A stretch of 64,000 nucleotides of DNA from Bacteroidaceae bacterium (GTDB taxonomy: Bacteria > Bacteroidota > Bacteroidia > Bacteroidales > Bacteroidaceae). The notes beneath the pieces were generated by a model. It saw only the letters and a list, made by a program, of their open reading frames with translations, made no database searches and was not told where the DNA came from. The stretch is from positions 1-64,000 of the forward strand of contig JAGAYH010000032.1 of the NCBI GenBank assembly GCA_017940565.1, written 5' to 3'. Below, piece by piece: positions 36,113 through 44,314 of the stretch. Position 1 is the first letter of the stretch. Every line of letters starts with the position of its first letter. The position numbers and the translations under genes are program-made.

Positions 36113-36999
36113 TACAAACCATTAGTTACCCTATCGCCGACGTAGTGCCCTACATCAACTGGCTCTACTTTTTCCACGCCTGGCAACTGCCCACCGGCTA
36201 CGCTTCGCTGAAGCACCTGCACCGTTGCCCGTCGTGCCGGGCGCACTGGGTGACACAGTATCCTGAAGCCGAACGTGACAAGGCCCGCGAAGGCATCCGC
36301 CTCTATGACGAAGCCTGCGACATGCTCGAGGCTCTGTCTGAAAAATACGTGACCCTCGCCCGGCTGGCCCTATTCAACGCCAACAGCGACGGCGACGACT
36401 TGGTGATATACACTCCGGAGGGCGAAGTGCGTCTGCCGCTACTACGTCAGCAGCACGGAAATCCCTGTCTCTGCCTGGCCGACTTCATCCGTCCGAAAAC
36501 CATGAACAGAAAAGACCGGCTGGGCGTCTTCGCCACCACCATTGACAGCGCGATGGAAACACTCTACGCCGACGACCCTTACCGCCACATGCTGGTGCAG
36601 ACTCTCTGCGACCGGTTGGCAGAAGCCACGGCCGAACGTCTGCACGAGGAGGTGCGCAAGAAGTGGTGGGGTTACGCACCCGACGAAGACCTGACGCCGG
36701 AAGATATGTTCCAATGCCGATTCACCGGCATCCGCCCTGCCGTAGGCTACCCCTCGTTGCCCGACCAGAGTGTGAACTTCCTGCTTGACGAACTGACAGA
36801 TTTCAAAGCCATCGGCATCCGGCTGACAGAAAACGGGGCCATGCTGCCCCACGGCAGCGTGAGCGGTCTGATGCTGGCCCATCCCAAGGCGACCTACTTT
36901 GCCGTGGGCAAAATCGGCAAAGACCAGTTTCAGGACTATGTCAGCCGCCGCGGGCTCGACGAAGCGCGCATGCGCCAGTTCCTGCGGGCCAATCTATAA
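36109..36999 (+). CDS. Stand-alone methionine synthase (MetH) reactivation domain protein
   Basis: 296 residues. The C-terminal half (about 175-296) matches the AdoMet-binding activation domain of cobalamin-dependent MetH: GIRPAVGYPSLPDQSV, IGIRLTENGAMLPHGSVSGL, and AHPKATYFAVGKIGKDQFQDY. The first about 120 residues contain a HRCPSCRAHW motif and do not look like MetH. No B12-binding or homocysteine domain lies nearby, so the activation domain is split from its enzyme. It would bind AdoMet to reactivate oxidised cob(II)alamin. ATGA overlap with pyrC. Confidence 0.75.
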   Translation: MIQTISYPIADVVPYINWLYFFHAWQLPTGYASLKHLHRCPSCRAHWVTQYPEAERDKAREGIRLYDEACDMLEALSEKYVTLARLALFNANSDGDDLVIYTPEGEVRLPLLRQQHGNPCLCLADFIRPKTMNRKDRLGVFATTIDSAMETLYADDPYRHMLVQTLCDRLAEATAERLHEEVRKKWWGYAPDEDLTPEDMFQCRFTGIRPAVGYPSLPDQSVNFLLDELTDFKAIGIRLTENGAMLPHGSVSGLMLAHPKATYFAVGKIGKDQFQDYVSRRGLDEARMRQFLRANL

Positions 37000-37009
37000 G
37001 AAGAAAATT

Positions 37010-38167
37010 ATGTTGCTACGAATACTTGCCATACAACTGCTGCTCATCCTATGGCCGCCCTACTACCTCGACAAGGTATGGTTGCGCCCGAAGAAGCATA
37101 CCCTCTGGCGCGTTGTGCTGTGGTGTGTGTGTGTGCTATTATTGACAGCGTCACTGGTCCTCACCTTTACCCAAGACTATTCGCTGCTCCATGCCCGGCT
37201 GACCAATGCCTACCTCACCCTGTTCATGGTCATTTGCATCCCGTGGTTCTTCCTGGCCCTTTTTGCATGGCTCAGCCGTCGGTTTCGTAGGAATACTCCG
37301 CGCCGCATGTTTCTTATATTAGGAGCCATGGTCTCCATCGGGTTGTTTTGTACCTTTGTTTACGGCACCCTCTACGGACCGCGGCGCTTGACGGTCAGCA
37401 ACGAGCAGCTAACCTTTGCCTCTTTGCCCAAAGCGTTCAACGGCTATCGTATCGTCCACCTCTCCGACTTTCATTTGGGCTCCCACGCCAGCGACACCAC
37501 TTTCATCCGCCGTGTCGTCGACAGCGTCAACGCCCGTCAGCCCGACCTCATCGTCTTCACCGGCGACCTGGTCAATTTCAATGCCTCCGAACCGGAGCCG
37601 TTCATACCAGTCCTTAAACGTTTGAAAGCCCGTGACGGTATCTATTCCGTTATGGGCAACCACGATTACCTGATGTACCGTAAGAAAGGCCCGGTAGCCG
37701 AAGAAGTCCGGCAACTTCAGGCAGCGCAGCGTCGCATGGGCTGGCATCTCCTGCTCAATGCTCACGAATTCGTCCGCCGTGCCGGCGACAGCATCGCCGT
37801 CATTGGTAGCGAGAACTACGGCCGCCCGCCCTTCCCCGCCAAGGGCAACCTCACCCTGGCCTGCAAGGGGCTGCCTGAAGGCATCTTCAAGTTGCTCCTC
37901 ACCCACGACCCCTACCATTGGCGCCACCGTGTCCTGCCCGAAACCGACATTGCCCTCACCCTCGCCGGACACACCCACGGCGGACAACTCCGCCTCTTCG
38001 GATGGTCTCCCATCAAACTGCTTCATAAGGAATGGGGCGGCACCTACACCGAACCCGGTGGCGCCGTCCTCCACATCAGCACCGGCCTCGGCCAGGCCCT
38101 CGTAGCCTTCCGCCTGGGCCGGTGGCCCCAGATAGACGTTCTCACCCTCAAAACTCCTGCCCCATGA
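37010..38167 (+). CDS. Membrane-anchored metallophosphoesterase
   Basis: 385 residues from the ATG at 37010, 10 bases after the previous gene. Membrane segments at about 2-14, 28-50, 64-90 and 105-122, then a calcineurin-like domain with all metal ligands: HLSDFHLGS, VFTGDLVN, MGNHDY, LTHDP and GHTHGGQLRL. Similar to YkuE-type phosphoesterases that act on UDP-activated sugars or lipid phosphates at the envelope. The next gene's ATG overlaps its TGA. Confidence 0.88.
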   Translation: MLLRILAIQLLLILWPPYYLDKVWLRPKKHTLWRVVLWCVCVLLLTASLVLTFTQDYSLLHARLTNAYLTLFMVICIPWFFLALFAWLSRRFRRNTPRRMFLILGAMVSIGLFCTFVYGTLYGPRRLTVSNEQLTFASLPKAFNGYRIVHLSDFHLGSHASDTTFIRRVVDSVNARQPDLIVFTGDLVNFNASEPEPFIPVLKRLKARDGIYSVMGNHDYLMYRKKGPVAEEVRQLQAAQRRMGWHLLLNAHEFVRRAGDSIAVIGSENYGRPPFPAKGNLTLACKGLPEGIFKLLLTHDPYHWRHRVLPETDIALTLAGHTHGGQLRLFGWSPIKLLHKEWGGTYTEPGGAVLHISTGLGQALVAFRLGRWPQIDVLTLKTPAP

Positions 38168-38958
38168 ACTTCCTCTACCGCATCTACCAAATTGTCGTAG
38201 CCCTGCCCGTCGTCGTCATCGCCTCCGTCGTCTGCTCCCTGGCCACCGTCGTCGGCTGTCTGTTGGGCAATGCCTCCTGGTGGGGCTACTGGCCCGGTCG
38301 GGTATGGGCCGTCATCGTGTGCCGCATCCTGCTGCTGCCCATACGCGTCGAGGGGCGCCACCGTCTCGACCCCGACACCTCCTATGTATTTGTGTCCAAC
38401 CACCAGAGCTATCTCGACATCTTCCTCATCTACGGCTTCCTGGGCCATAATTTCCGCTGGATGATGAAGCGCGAACTGCGCAGCATCCCGTTCATCGGAC
38501 TGGCCTGCGAGCGCGCCGGCGAGATACTCATCGACCGCTCCTCCCCCGCCCGCATGAAGCATTCGCTCATTCAGGCCGGAAAGACCCTGCAAGGCGGCAC
38601 CTCGCTCGTGGTCTTCCCCGAAGGCACACGCACCCGTACCGGCCGCGTAGGCCCCTTCCGCAAAGGCGCCTTCGTTCTCGCCGACGAGTTGAAGCTCCCC
38701 GTTGTGCCCCTCACCGTCAGCGGTCCCTTCCGGGCCCTGCCGCGCAGCAAGTATGAAATCAGATTCGTCAAACGCGTGCCGCTCACCCTCACCATCCACG
38801 CTCCCGTGCCCTACACAGAAAAAGGGCAGCGCCTCCAGCCCTCGCGCGACACCATCGTCCGGAGTCTGCCGCCCAATTGCGGCGGAGAGTCTCCGTCGCA
38901 GAATAAGGATACGGACAATACAAACACAACGAGCATCGGCTCAGACACGCGTGTCTGA
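38164..38958 (+). CDS. plsC: 1-acyl-sn-glycerol-3-phosphate acyltransferase
   Basis: 264 residues. N-terminal membrane segment (IVVALPVVVIASVVCSLATV), then acyltransferase block I NHQSYLDIF (HX4D), block II region, and block III FPEGTRTRTGRVGPFRKGA. Makes phosphatidic acid in the inner membrane. Last gene of the five-gene operon that starts at 34008. Its last about ten codons lie in a perfect palindrome, so the C-terminal TSIGSDTRV is probably shaped by the terminator, not by function. Confidence 0.9.
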   Translation: MNFLYRIYQIVVALPVVVIASVVCSLATVVGCLLGNASWWGYWPGRVWAVIVCRILLLPIRVEGRHRLDPDTSYVFVSNHQSYLDIFLIYGFLGHNFRWMMKRELRSIPFIGLACERAGEILIDRSSPARMKHSLIQAGKTLQGGTSLVVFPEGTRTRTGRVGPFRKGAFVLADELKLPVVPLTVSGPFRALPRSKYEIRFVKRVPLTLTIHAPVPYTEKGQRLQPSRDTIVRSLPPNCGGESPSQNKDTDNTNTTSIGSDTRV

Positions 38959-38970
38959 GCCGATGCTCGT
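38929..38970. terminator. Perfect 42-nt palindrome, shared terminator of plsC and queF
   Basis: The 21 bases from ACGAGCATCGGCTCAGACACG are followed directly by their exact reverse complement. It includes the plsC stop and lies between convergent transcripts. There is no long T-run, so terminator function rests on stem strength. Confidence 0.6.
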
Positions 38971-38987
38971 TTCTGCCATGCAATGGC

Positions 38988-39446
38988 TTACAGGTCGTGG
39001 CGCATCATGCGGAAGCGGGCCAGTTCCTCATATTTCGTGCCGGGACGCCCGTAGTTGGCGTAGGGGTAGATGCTGATGCCCCCGCGGGGGGTGAAGATGC
39101 CGGTCACCTCGATATATTTCGGGTCCATCAGGGCGATGAGGTCTTTCATGATCTTGTTGACGCAGTCTTCATGGAAGTCGCCGTGGTTGCGATAACTGAA
39201 GAGATAGAGCTTCAGGCTCTTGCTCTCCACCATGCGCCTGTCGGGCAGGTAGCTGATACGTATCTCGGCAAAATCGGGCTGGCCGGTGATGGGGCACAGC
39301 GAGGTGAACTCGGGGCAGTTGAAGCGCACCCAGTAGTCGTTGTCGGGGTGTTTATTGTCAAACGCCTCGAGCACCTCGGGGGCGTAGTCGTGCCGATATT
39401 CGGTCTTGGCGCCCAGGGCTTGCAAACCTTCGTGTTTTCTATCCAT
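38988..39446 (-). CDS. queF: NADPH-dependent preQ0 reductase
   Basis: 152 residues, short (type I) QueF. Reduces the nitrile preQ0 to preQ1. The catalytic Cys is in [13 protein letters not shown] and the signature [22 protein letters not shown] is present (Glu, Lys and the NADPH motif). Overlaps the end of queC by 8 bases, so the two are translationally linked. Confidence 0.95.
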   Translation of the reverse strand: MDRKHEGLQALGAKTEYRHDYAPEVLEAFDNKHPDNDYWVRFNCPEFTSLCPITGQPDFAEIRISYLPDRRMVESKSLKLYLFSYRNHGDFHEDCVNKIMKDLIALMDPKYIEVTGIFTPRGGISIYPYANYGRPGTKYEELARFRMMRHDL

Positions 39447-40140
39447 AAATCAAATCGTTGAATTCTTTTCCTTCGGCTTTCTCGCGCAGATAGCGTTCCA
39501 GGCCCTCGCGGCGCAGTTTGCACGAGGGGCAGTGGCCGCAGCCGTCGCCCTGCACTGCGTTGTAGCATGTCATCGTCTCCCTGCGCACCAGGTCCAGCAC
39601 GCCCAACTGGTCGGCCAGGGCCCACGTCTCGCACTTGTCGAGCCACATCAGGGGCGTGTGTATGACAAACTGCTCGTCCATCGACAGGTTGAGCGTCACG
39701 TTAAGACTCTTGATGAAGGCGTCGCGGCAGTCGGGATAGCCGCTGTAGTCGGTCTGCGACACGCCGGTCACCAGATGGCTGACGCCGCGCTCGCGGGCAT
39801 AGACGGCGGCTATGCTGATGAAGAACAGGTTGCGGCCGGGCACGAACGTGTTGGGCGGCGCACCCGTCGAGGGCTGCACTTCGTCCATCAACATCGTGGT
39901 GTCGGTCAAAGCGTTGCGGCCCAACTGGCCGACAAAAGACACGTCCATTTTCTCCCAGTGCACGCCTGCCAGGCGGGCAATGCGCCCGGCGCAGTCCACC
40001 TCGGCCACATGCTTCTGGCCATAGACGAAGGTCAGCGCCCACACTTCCTTGAAGTGGCGCATGGCCCAGTAGAGACACGTGGTCGAATCCTGGCCCCCGC
40101 TGAACACCACCAAAGCCTTGTCGCGGTTTACTTCTTGCAT
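39439..40140 (-). CDS. queC: 7-cyano-7-deazaguanine (preQ0) synthase
   Basis: 233 residues from the ATG at 40140; the ATG at 40173 lies upstream of the -7 box and cannot be the start. ATP-pyrophosphatase P-loop [13 protein letters not shown], then PGRNLFF, and the zinc-binding C-terminal cluster [19 protein letters not shown]. Converts 7-carboxy-7-deazaguanine to preQ0. With queF and tgt in the window, the late queuosine pathway is largely here; queD and queE are not. Confidence 0.95.
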   Translation of the reverse strand: MQEVNRDKALVVFSGGQDSTTCLYWAMRHFKEVWALTFVYGQKHVAEVDCAGRIARLAGVHWEKMDVSFVGQLGRNALTDTTMLMDEVQPSTGAPPNTFVPGRNLFFISIAAVYARERGVSHLVTGVSQTDYSGYPDCRDAFIKSLNVTLNLSMDEQFVIHTPLMWLDKCETWALADQLGVLDLVRRETMTCYNAVQGDGCGHCPSCKLRREGLERYLREKAEGKEFNDLIYG

Positions 40141-40160
40141 TATCGTTCCTTTTTCAGGTG

Positions 40161-40168
40161 CAAAGATA
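40161..40168 (-). promoter_or_regulatory. -7 box of queC-queF
   Basis: TATCTTTG on the minus strand, 20 bases before the queC ATG. No preQ1 riboswitch is recognisable in the short leader. Confidence 0.6.
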
Positions 40169-40248
40169 ATCATTTTCCGCCGACCGCCGCTGCCTGAAGG
40201 CCTAAAAAACGGTTTTCTGCCCCCCGATGGCGCTCCCGGGGGAGCAAC

Positions 40249-40301
40249 TGCGTTTTCGTTGCGCCTAAATCGGAGTTAGAAAAAACCAACTCCGTTTTCG
40301 T
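40249..40301. repeat. Dispersed intergenic repeat, copy E
   Basis: TGCGTTTTCGTT, then CGGAGTTAG (40271-40279), a spacer, and CTAACTCCG-like CAACTCCGTTTTCGT ending at 40301. It sits between the divergent queC and NRPS operon promoters. Confidence 0.7.
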
Positions 40302-40374
40302 GCCCCAAAAAGAGAGGCGGCGCGGGGCGCGACAGGAGCCATGGCCTGCCGGCTGAATCTTTTTTCCATTATGC

Positions 40375-40405
40375 TTGGCTTTTACATATAATTCTTGTAA
40401 ATTTG
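40375..40405 (+). promoter_or_regulatory. Promoter of the NRPS operon
   Basis: TTGG at 40375-40378 (near TTTG), a 19-base gap and TAAATTTG at 40398-40405. The leader to the ATG at 40451 is about 40 bases and ends in a (TA)n tract, 40434-40448. Confidence 0.65.
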
Positions 40406-40450
40406 CGGATTGAAATTACCTGAGTATAGTCACTATATATATATATATTG

Positions 40451-42661
40451 ATGAGAAAGGTTTGGGATTATTTGTCACGCCTGACCAGAACCCGCAGTGG
40501 ACTGATGATTATTATAACGGCGGCCGTATTGCTGGAAGCGATGTCGCTGGCGCAATATTACTATGTGCGCCGCACGCTGGGCGAAGCCATCGACCAAAGG
40601 GCGCTGGCAGAGTTGCGATACAAGTGTCACGGCATCAGGATTGTGATGAGCAGCATCGAGGTGGCTCTGAAGAATCATGTATGGGACGTGAAGCGGCTGT
40701 TGGCTTGGCCCGACTCGATGAATGCCGCTGTGGGGCGCATTGTGGAGCAGAATCCGGAGGTCGTGTGCAGCTCCATATCATTCGCGCCGGACTATTATCC
40801 CCAAAAAGGGCGGCTGTTTGAGGCTTATGCCCTGCGCCTCAGCGACGGGACCATAGTCAATGCGCCGGGCCAGACGACGGACTACGACTATACGCGCAGG
40901 GAATACTACGCCTTCACGGCAGAACGCGACTCGGCCCACTGGAGCGAGCCTTACGAGAGTTTCAACGAAGGGCGCACCATCACCACCTTCTCCATACCCA
41001 TACACGACGACAGGGGCCGCCTCGTCGCCACCCTCGATGCCGACGTGTCGCTGGACTGGCTGGGCGACATCATAAGCCAGCAGCACATATTCCCCTCGTC
41101 GTACAACCTGATCGTGTCGCGCACGGGTCACCTCATCGCCAACCCGAGCGATAAGGACAGCGCCTCCATCAGTGAGGTAATGAAGATTATGAGCGACACG
41201 GCCACCGTCGTCAACCGGAAAACCCATGAACGCCAGTTGCTCAAGAAGGGGACTTTCACCTGCGACGGCATGAAATACTACGTTTTCCACGCCCTGCTGA
41301 CCCGGCGGACGGGCTGGCGCATGTCGGTGGTATGCCCCGAAAACGAGGTGTACGGCGACCTGCGCCGCATGCACTATGCCATGCTGCCCCTGATGGCTTT
41401 GGCTTTGCTCTTCCTGGGCTACATTGTCCACCGCACGGCACGCAACGACAAACGGCTGCACCGGGCCACGATGGACAAGGAGCATATGGAAAACGAGCTG
41501 CGCATAGCCCGCAACATACAGATGGAGATGCTGCCGGCAGAAGTGGCCTCCTACCCCGAGCGCGACGACATCAGCGTCTATGCCTCCCTCGTGCCGGCAA
41601 AGGAGGTGGGGGGTGACTTCTATAATTTCTTCATACGCGACGAGAAACTCTTCTTCTGCATCGGCGACGTGAGCGGCAAGGGCATACCCTCGGCCCTGGT
41701 GATGGCCGTGACGAAATCGCTGTTCCGCACGGCTGCTTCCCACGAGGCTCACCCCGCCACAATCATGCAGACCATCAACGAGATTGCCTCCGAGCGCAAC
41801 GAGTCGAGCATGTTTGTGACCATGTTTGTCGGCGTGCTCGACCTGCCCACCGGACGCCTGCGCTACTGCAACGCCGGCCACAACGCCCCCGTCCTTGTCA
41901 GCAACACCGTCAGCCCCCTGCCCGTCGTAGCCAACCTGCCCGTAGGCATCATGGGCAACTACAGATACAAGGGACAGGAACTGCAACTACCTGAGGAAAG
42001 CATCCTGTTCCTCTACACCGACGGACTGACCGAAGCCAAAAATCCCGGCCGTCAAATGTATGGCCCGGAGCGCCTCTTGCAATGCCTGCAACCGTTCACT
42101 CTCCCGGAACATGGCAACAAGGCTGACCGCATAATTAAAACCGTCAGCATGGGAGTGCACCGCTTCCTGGACGGAGCCGACCCCGGCGACGACCTGACCA
42201 TGCTGGTGGTCGATTTTAAGAAATCGCAGCAGGAGCGGTTGCTCCACCGCACCCTCACGCTCAACAACGACGTGAAGGAAGTGACCCGGCTGAACCAATT
42301 TGTCAAGGACATCTGCCACGAGCTCAACCTCGATGCCAAGACCACGAAGCAACTGACCTTAGCCATCGAAGAAGCCATGGTCAACGCCATGACCTACGCC
42401 TATCCCGCCGACACCAGGGGAAGCATCACCCTTGAGGCAGAATCCGACGGCAAGCACCTCAAGTTCATCCTCACTGACTCGGGCAATCCCTTCGACCCCA
42501 CCTCCGTACGCGAAGCCGACACCTCGTCGTCTCTCGACGACAGGCCTATCGGGGGCCTGGGCATCTTCCTGGTGCGCCAACTCATGGACAGCATCAACTA
42601 TGAGCGCACCAACGGCAAAAATATCCTTACAATACAGAAAAAACTAACGATTAAACAATAA
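40451..42661 (+). CDS. Sensor protein with SpoIIE/PP2C phosphatase and anti-sigma-type kinase domains
   Basis: 736 residues. Membrane segment (about 15-35), an extracytoplasmic Cache-like sensor (about 36-305), a second membrane segment (about 308-328), a coiled linker, and a SpoIIE-type PP2C phosphatase (about 345-585) with VPAKEVGGDFYNF, GDVSGKGIPSAL, CNAGHNAP, LYTDGLTEA and GDDLTMLV. The C-terminal HATPase of the RsbW type (about 600-736) has LAIEEAMVNAMTYAYP and GGLGIFLVRQL. Phosphatase and kinase for a STAS partner are in one chain. First gene of the NRPS operon, 4 bases before the STAS gene. Confidence 0.88.
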   Translation: MRKVWDYLSRLTRTRSGLMIIITAAVLLEAMSLAQYYYVRRTLGEAIDQRALAELRYKCHGIRIVMSSIEVALKNHVWDVKRLLAWPDSMNAAVGRIVEQNPEVVCSSISFAPDYYPQKGRLFEAYALRLSDGTIVNAPGQTTDYDYTRREYYAFTAERDSAHWSEPYESFNEGRTITTFSIPIHDDRGRLVATLDADVSLDWLGDIISQQHIFPSSYNLIVSRTGHLIANPSDKDSASISEVMKIMSDTATVVNRKTHERQLLKKGTFTCDGMKYYVFHALLTRRTGWRMSVVCPENEVYGDLRRMHYAMLPLMALALLFLGYIVHRTARNDKRLHRATMDKEHMENELRIARNIQMEMLPAEVASYPERDDISVYASLVPAKEVGGDFYNFFIRDEKLFFCIGDVSGKGIPSALVMAVTKSLFRTAASHEAHPATIMQTINEIASERNESSMFVTMFVGVLDLPTGRLRYCNAGHNAPVLVSNTVSPLPVVANLPVGIMGNYRYKGQELQLPEESILFLYTDGLTEAKNPGRQMYGPERLLQCLQPFTLPEHGNKADRIIKTVSMGVHRFLDGADPGDDLTMLVVDFKKSQQERLLHRTLTLNNDVKEVTRLNQFVKDICHELNLDAKTTKQLTLAIEEAMVNAMTYAYPADTRGSITLEAESDGKHLKFILTDSGNPFDPTSVREADTSSSLDDRPIGGLGIFLVRQLMDSINYERTNGKNILTIQKKLTIKQ

Positions 42662-42665
42662 AACA

Positions 42666-42968
42666 ATGCAAATTACAATCAAAGAATCCGCCAACCAATA
42701 TCTCGTCAGCCTGCAAGGCGAACTCGACACCGCCGCCAGCATAGAGGCAAAAAGCACCCTGCAACCTCTCCACGAATGTCAGGGCAAGGAAATCATCCTT
42801 GACTGCACCCAACTGGAATACATCGCCTCCAGCGGACTGCGACTCTTCCTGGCGCTCATGAAAGACGCCAAAGCCAACGGCAACCGTCTCGTCGTCCGTC
42901 ATCTCAACGACGATATTCTTTCTGTTTTCAAGATGACCGGATTTATCGAGCTGTTCGAAATTCAATAA
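42666..42968 (+). CDS. STAS-domain anti-sigma factor antagonist
   Basis: 100 residues, a single STAS domain of the SpoIIAA/RsbV type. The phosphorylatable Ser is in YIASSGLRLFL (about residue 57). Phosphorylated by an RsbW-type kinase and dephosphorylated by a SpoIIE-type phosphatase, both present in the preceding protein. No sigma factor or conventional anti-sigma protein is in the window, so its target may be elsewhere, or the pair may act without a sigma factor. Confidence 0.92.
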   Translation: MQITIKESANQYLVSLQGELDTAASIEAKSTLQPLHECQGKEIILDCTQLEYIASSGLRLFLALMKDAKANGNRLVVRHLNDDILSVFKMTGFIELFEIQ

Positions 42969-42987
42969 CTAAAATCATTCACACACC

Positions 42988-44304
42988 ATGTCAACGTCCA
43001 CTCCGACCAAACTGACTAGCCTGTTATTATTGCTACTGTCCCCCCTCCCCGTCTGTTCACAGGAGCCCGACAGCAATACGCTCTCCATCAAGACCCAACT
43101 CATTACCCGCGGCGAGTGGCGGCACGGCGGTGTAACTGCAAAATCGGAAAAAGAAATCGAAGACCGCGCCGCCTTTGTCACCGGACGTACCCGCATCGGC
43201 GCCGACTATGGACGCAAAAACCTGTCGGCAAGCATCGTAGCCCAACACAGCGGCGTGTGGGGAGAATCGGGAAAGGGCAACTTCAACATCTACGAAGCAT
43301 GGGCACGCCTTCAGACCGAGGGCGGCCTGTTCGCCAAACTGGGGCGTCAGGAACTCGCCTACGACGACGAGCGCATCATAGGCAGCAACGACTGGGCCAT
43401 GGCCGCTTCATCCCACGACGTGCTCAAACTGGGCTACGAGGCAGGAGCCCACAAAGTCCATGCCATCCTGGCCTATAACCAGAACGCCGAAAGCGTCAAC
43501 GGAGGCAGCTACTACGTCGACGGAGCCCAGCCCTACAAGACCATGCACACCCTCTGGTACCACTTCGACATGCCCAACGCTCCCCTTGGCCTCTCCGCCC
43601 TTTTCATGAACATCGGCATGGAAAGCGGCAACAGCAGCAAGACAAACCATCATACCCGGTGGCAACAGCTCGCCGGTGCTTACATCAAATTTCAACCCCA
43701 ACACTGGCAAGTCGAAGCCTCCTATTACCGCCAGTTCGGCCACAACGAATACAACATCCCCATCCAGGCCTGGATGACCAGCGTCAAAAGCACCTTCACG
43801 CCCTCGACACGCTATAGCCTCCGCGCAGGCTACGACTACCTCAGCGGCGACAAAGACTTCGCTACCCCCAGCAGTGGCGACATCGGTCTGGCACGCCACA
43901 CCAAAATACACGGATTCAACCCCGTATACGGGTCACATCACAAATTCTACGGCGCCATGGACTTCTTCTACGTCACCACCTACTACGGCGGCTTCACCCC
44001 CGGACTGCAAAACCTCTATGCCGGAGCCACCTGGCAGCCCCTCGCCCCCCTGTCGCTCAAAGCCGACTACCACTACATGGCTACGGCCACCTCTCTGGCA
44101 AACGCCAACCGGAGTCTCGGACACCAACTGGAACTCGGATTATCCTATCAAGTAACCAAAGACGTCACCGCCTCGCTGGGCTACTCCTACATGCACGGCA
44201 CCCGCACCATGGAAATCCTGAAACGCTCCACCCACCGCCACACCCTACAATGGGCATGGGCCTCAATAGCCATCACGCCAAACCTCATCACCACCAAATG
44301 GTAA
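42988..44304 (+). CDS. Outer-membrane beta-barrel, alginate-export (AlgE)-like
   Basis: 438 residues. Signal peptide (LTSLLLLLLSPLPVCSQ), then strand-rich sequence with the family's KLGRQELAYDDERIIGSNDW segment (about 117-136) and a C-terminal Trp. Twelve or more amphipathic strands are visible. Sits between the STAS gene and the NRPS gene (19- and 10-base gaps), so it is part of the cluster. It could let the product or a precursor through the outer membrane; this is inferred from position. Confidence 0.75.
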   Translation: MSTSTPTKLTSLLLLLLSPLPVCSQEPDSNTLSIKTQLITRGEWRHGGVTAKSEKEIEDRAAFVTGRTRIGADYGRKNLSASIVAQHSGVWGESGKGNFNIYEAWARLQTEGGLFAKLGRQELAYDDERIIGSNDWAMAASSHDVLKLGYEAGAHKVHAILAYNQNAESVNGGSYYVDGAQPYKTMHTLWYHFDMPNAPLGLSALFMNIGMESGNSSKTNHHTRWQQLAGAYIKFQPQHWQVEASYYRQFGHNEYNIPIQAWMTSVKSTFTPSTRYSLRAGYDYLSGDKDFATPSSGDIGLARHTKIHGFNPVYGSHHKFYGAMDFFYVTTYYGGFTPGLQNLYAGATWQPLAPLSLKADYHYMATATSLANANRSLGHQLELGLSYQVTKDVTASLGYSYMHGTRTMEILKRSTHRHTLQWAWASIAITPNLITTKW

Positions 44305-44314
44305 AAGACATCCA

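Noticed and set aside
38929..38970. Insertion-sequence end or attachment site
   Set aside because: No second copy, target duplication or recombinase gene is visible near the palindrome.
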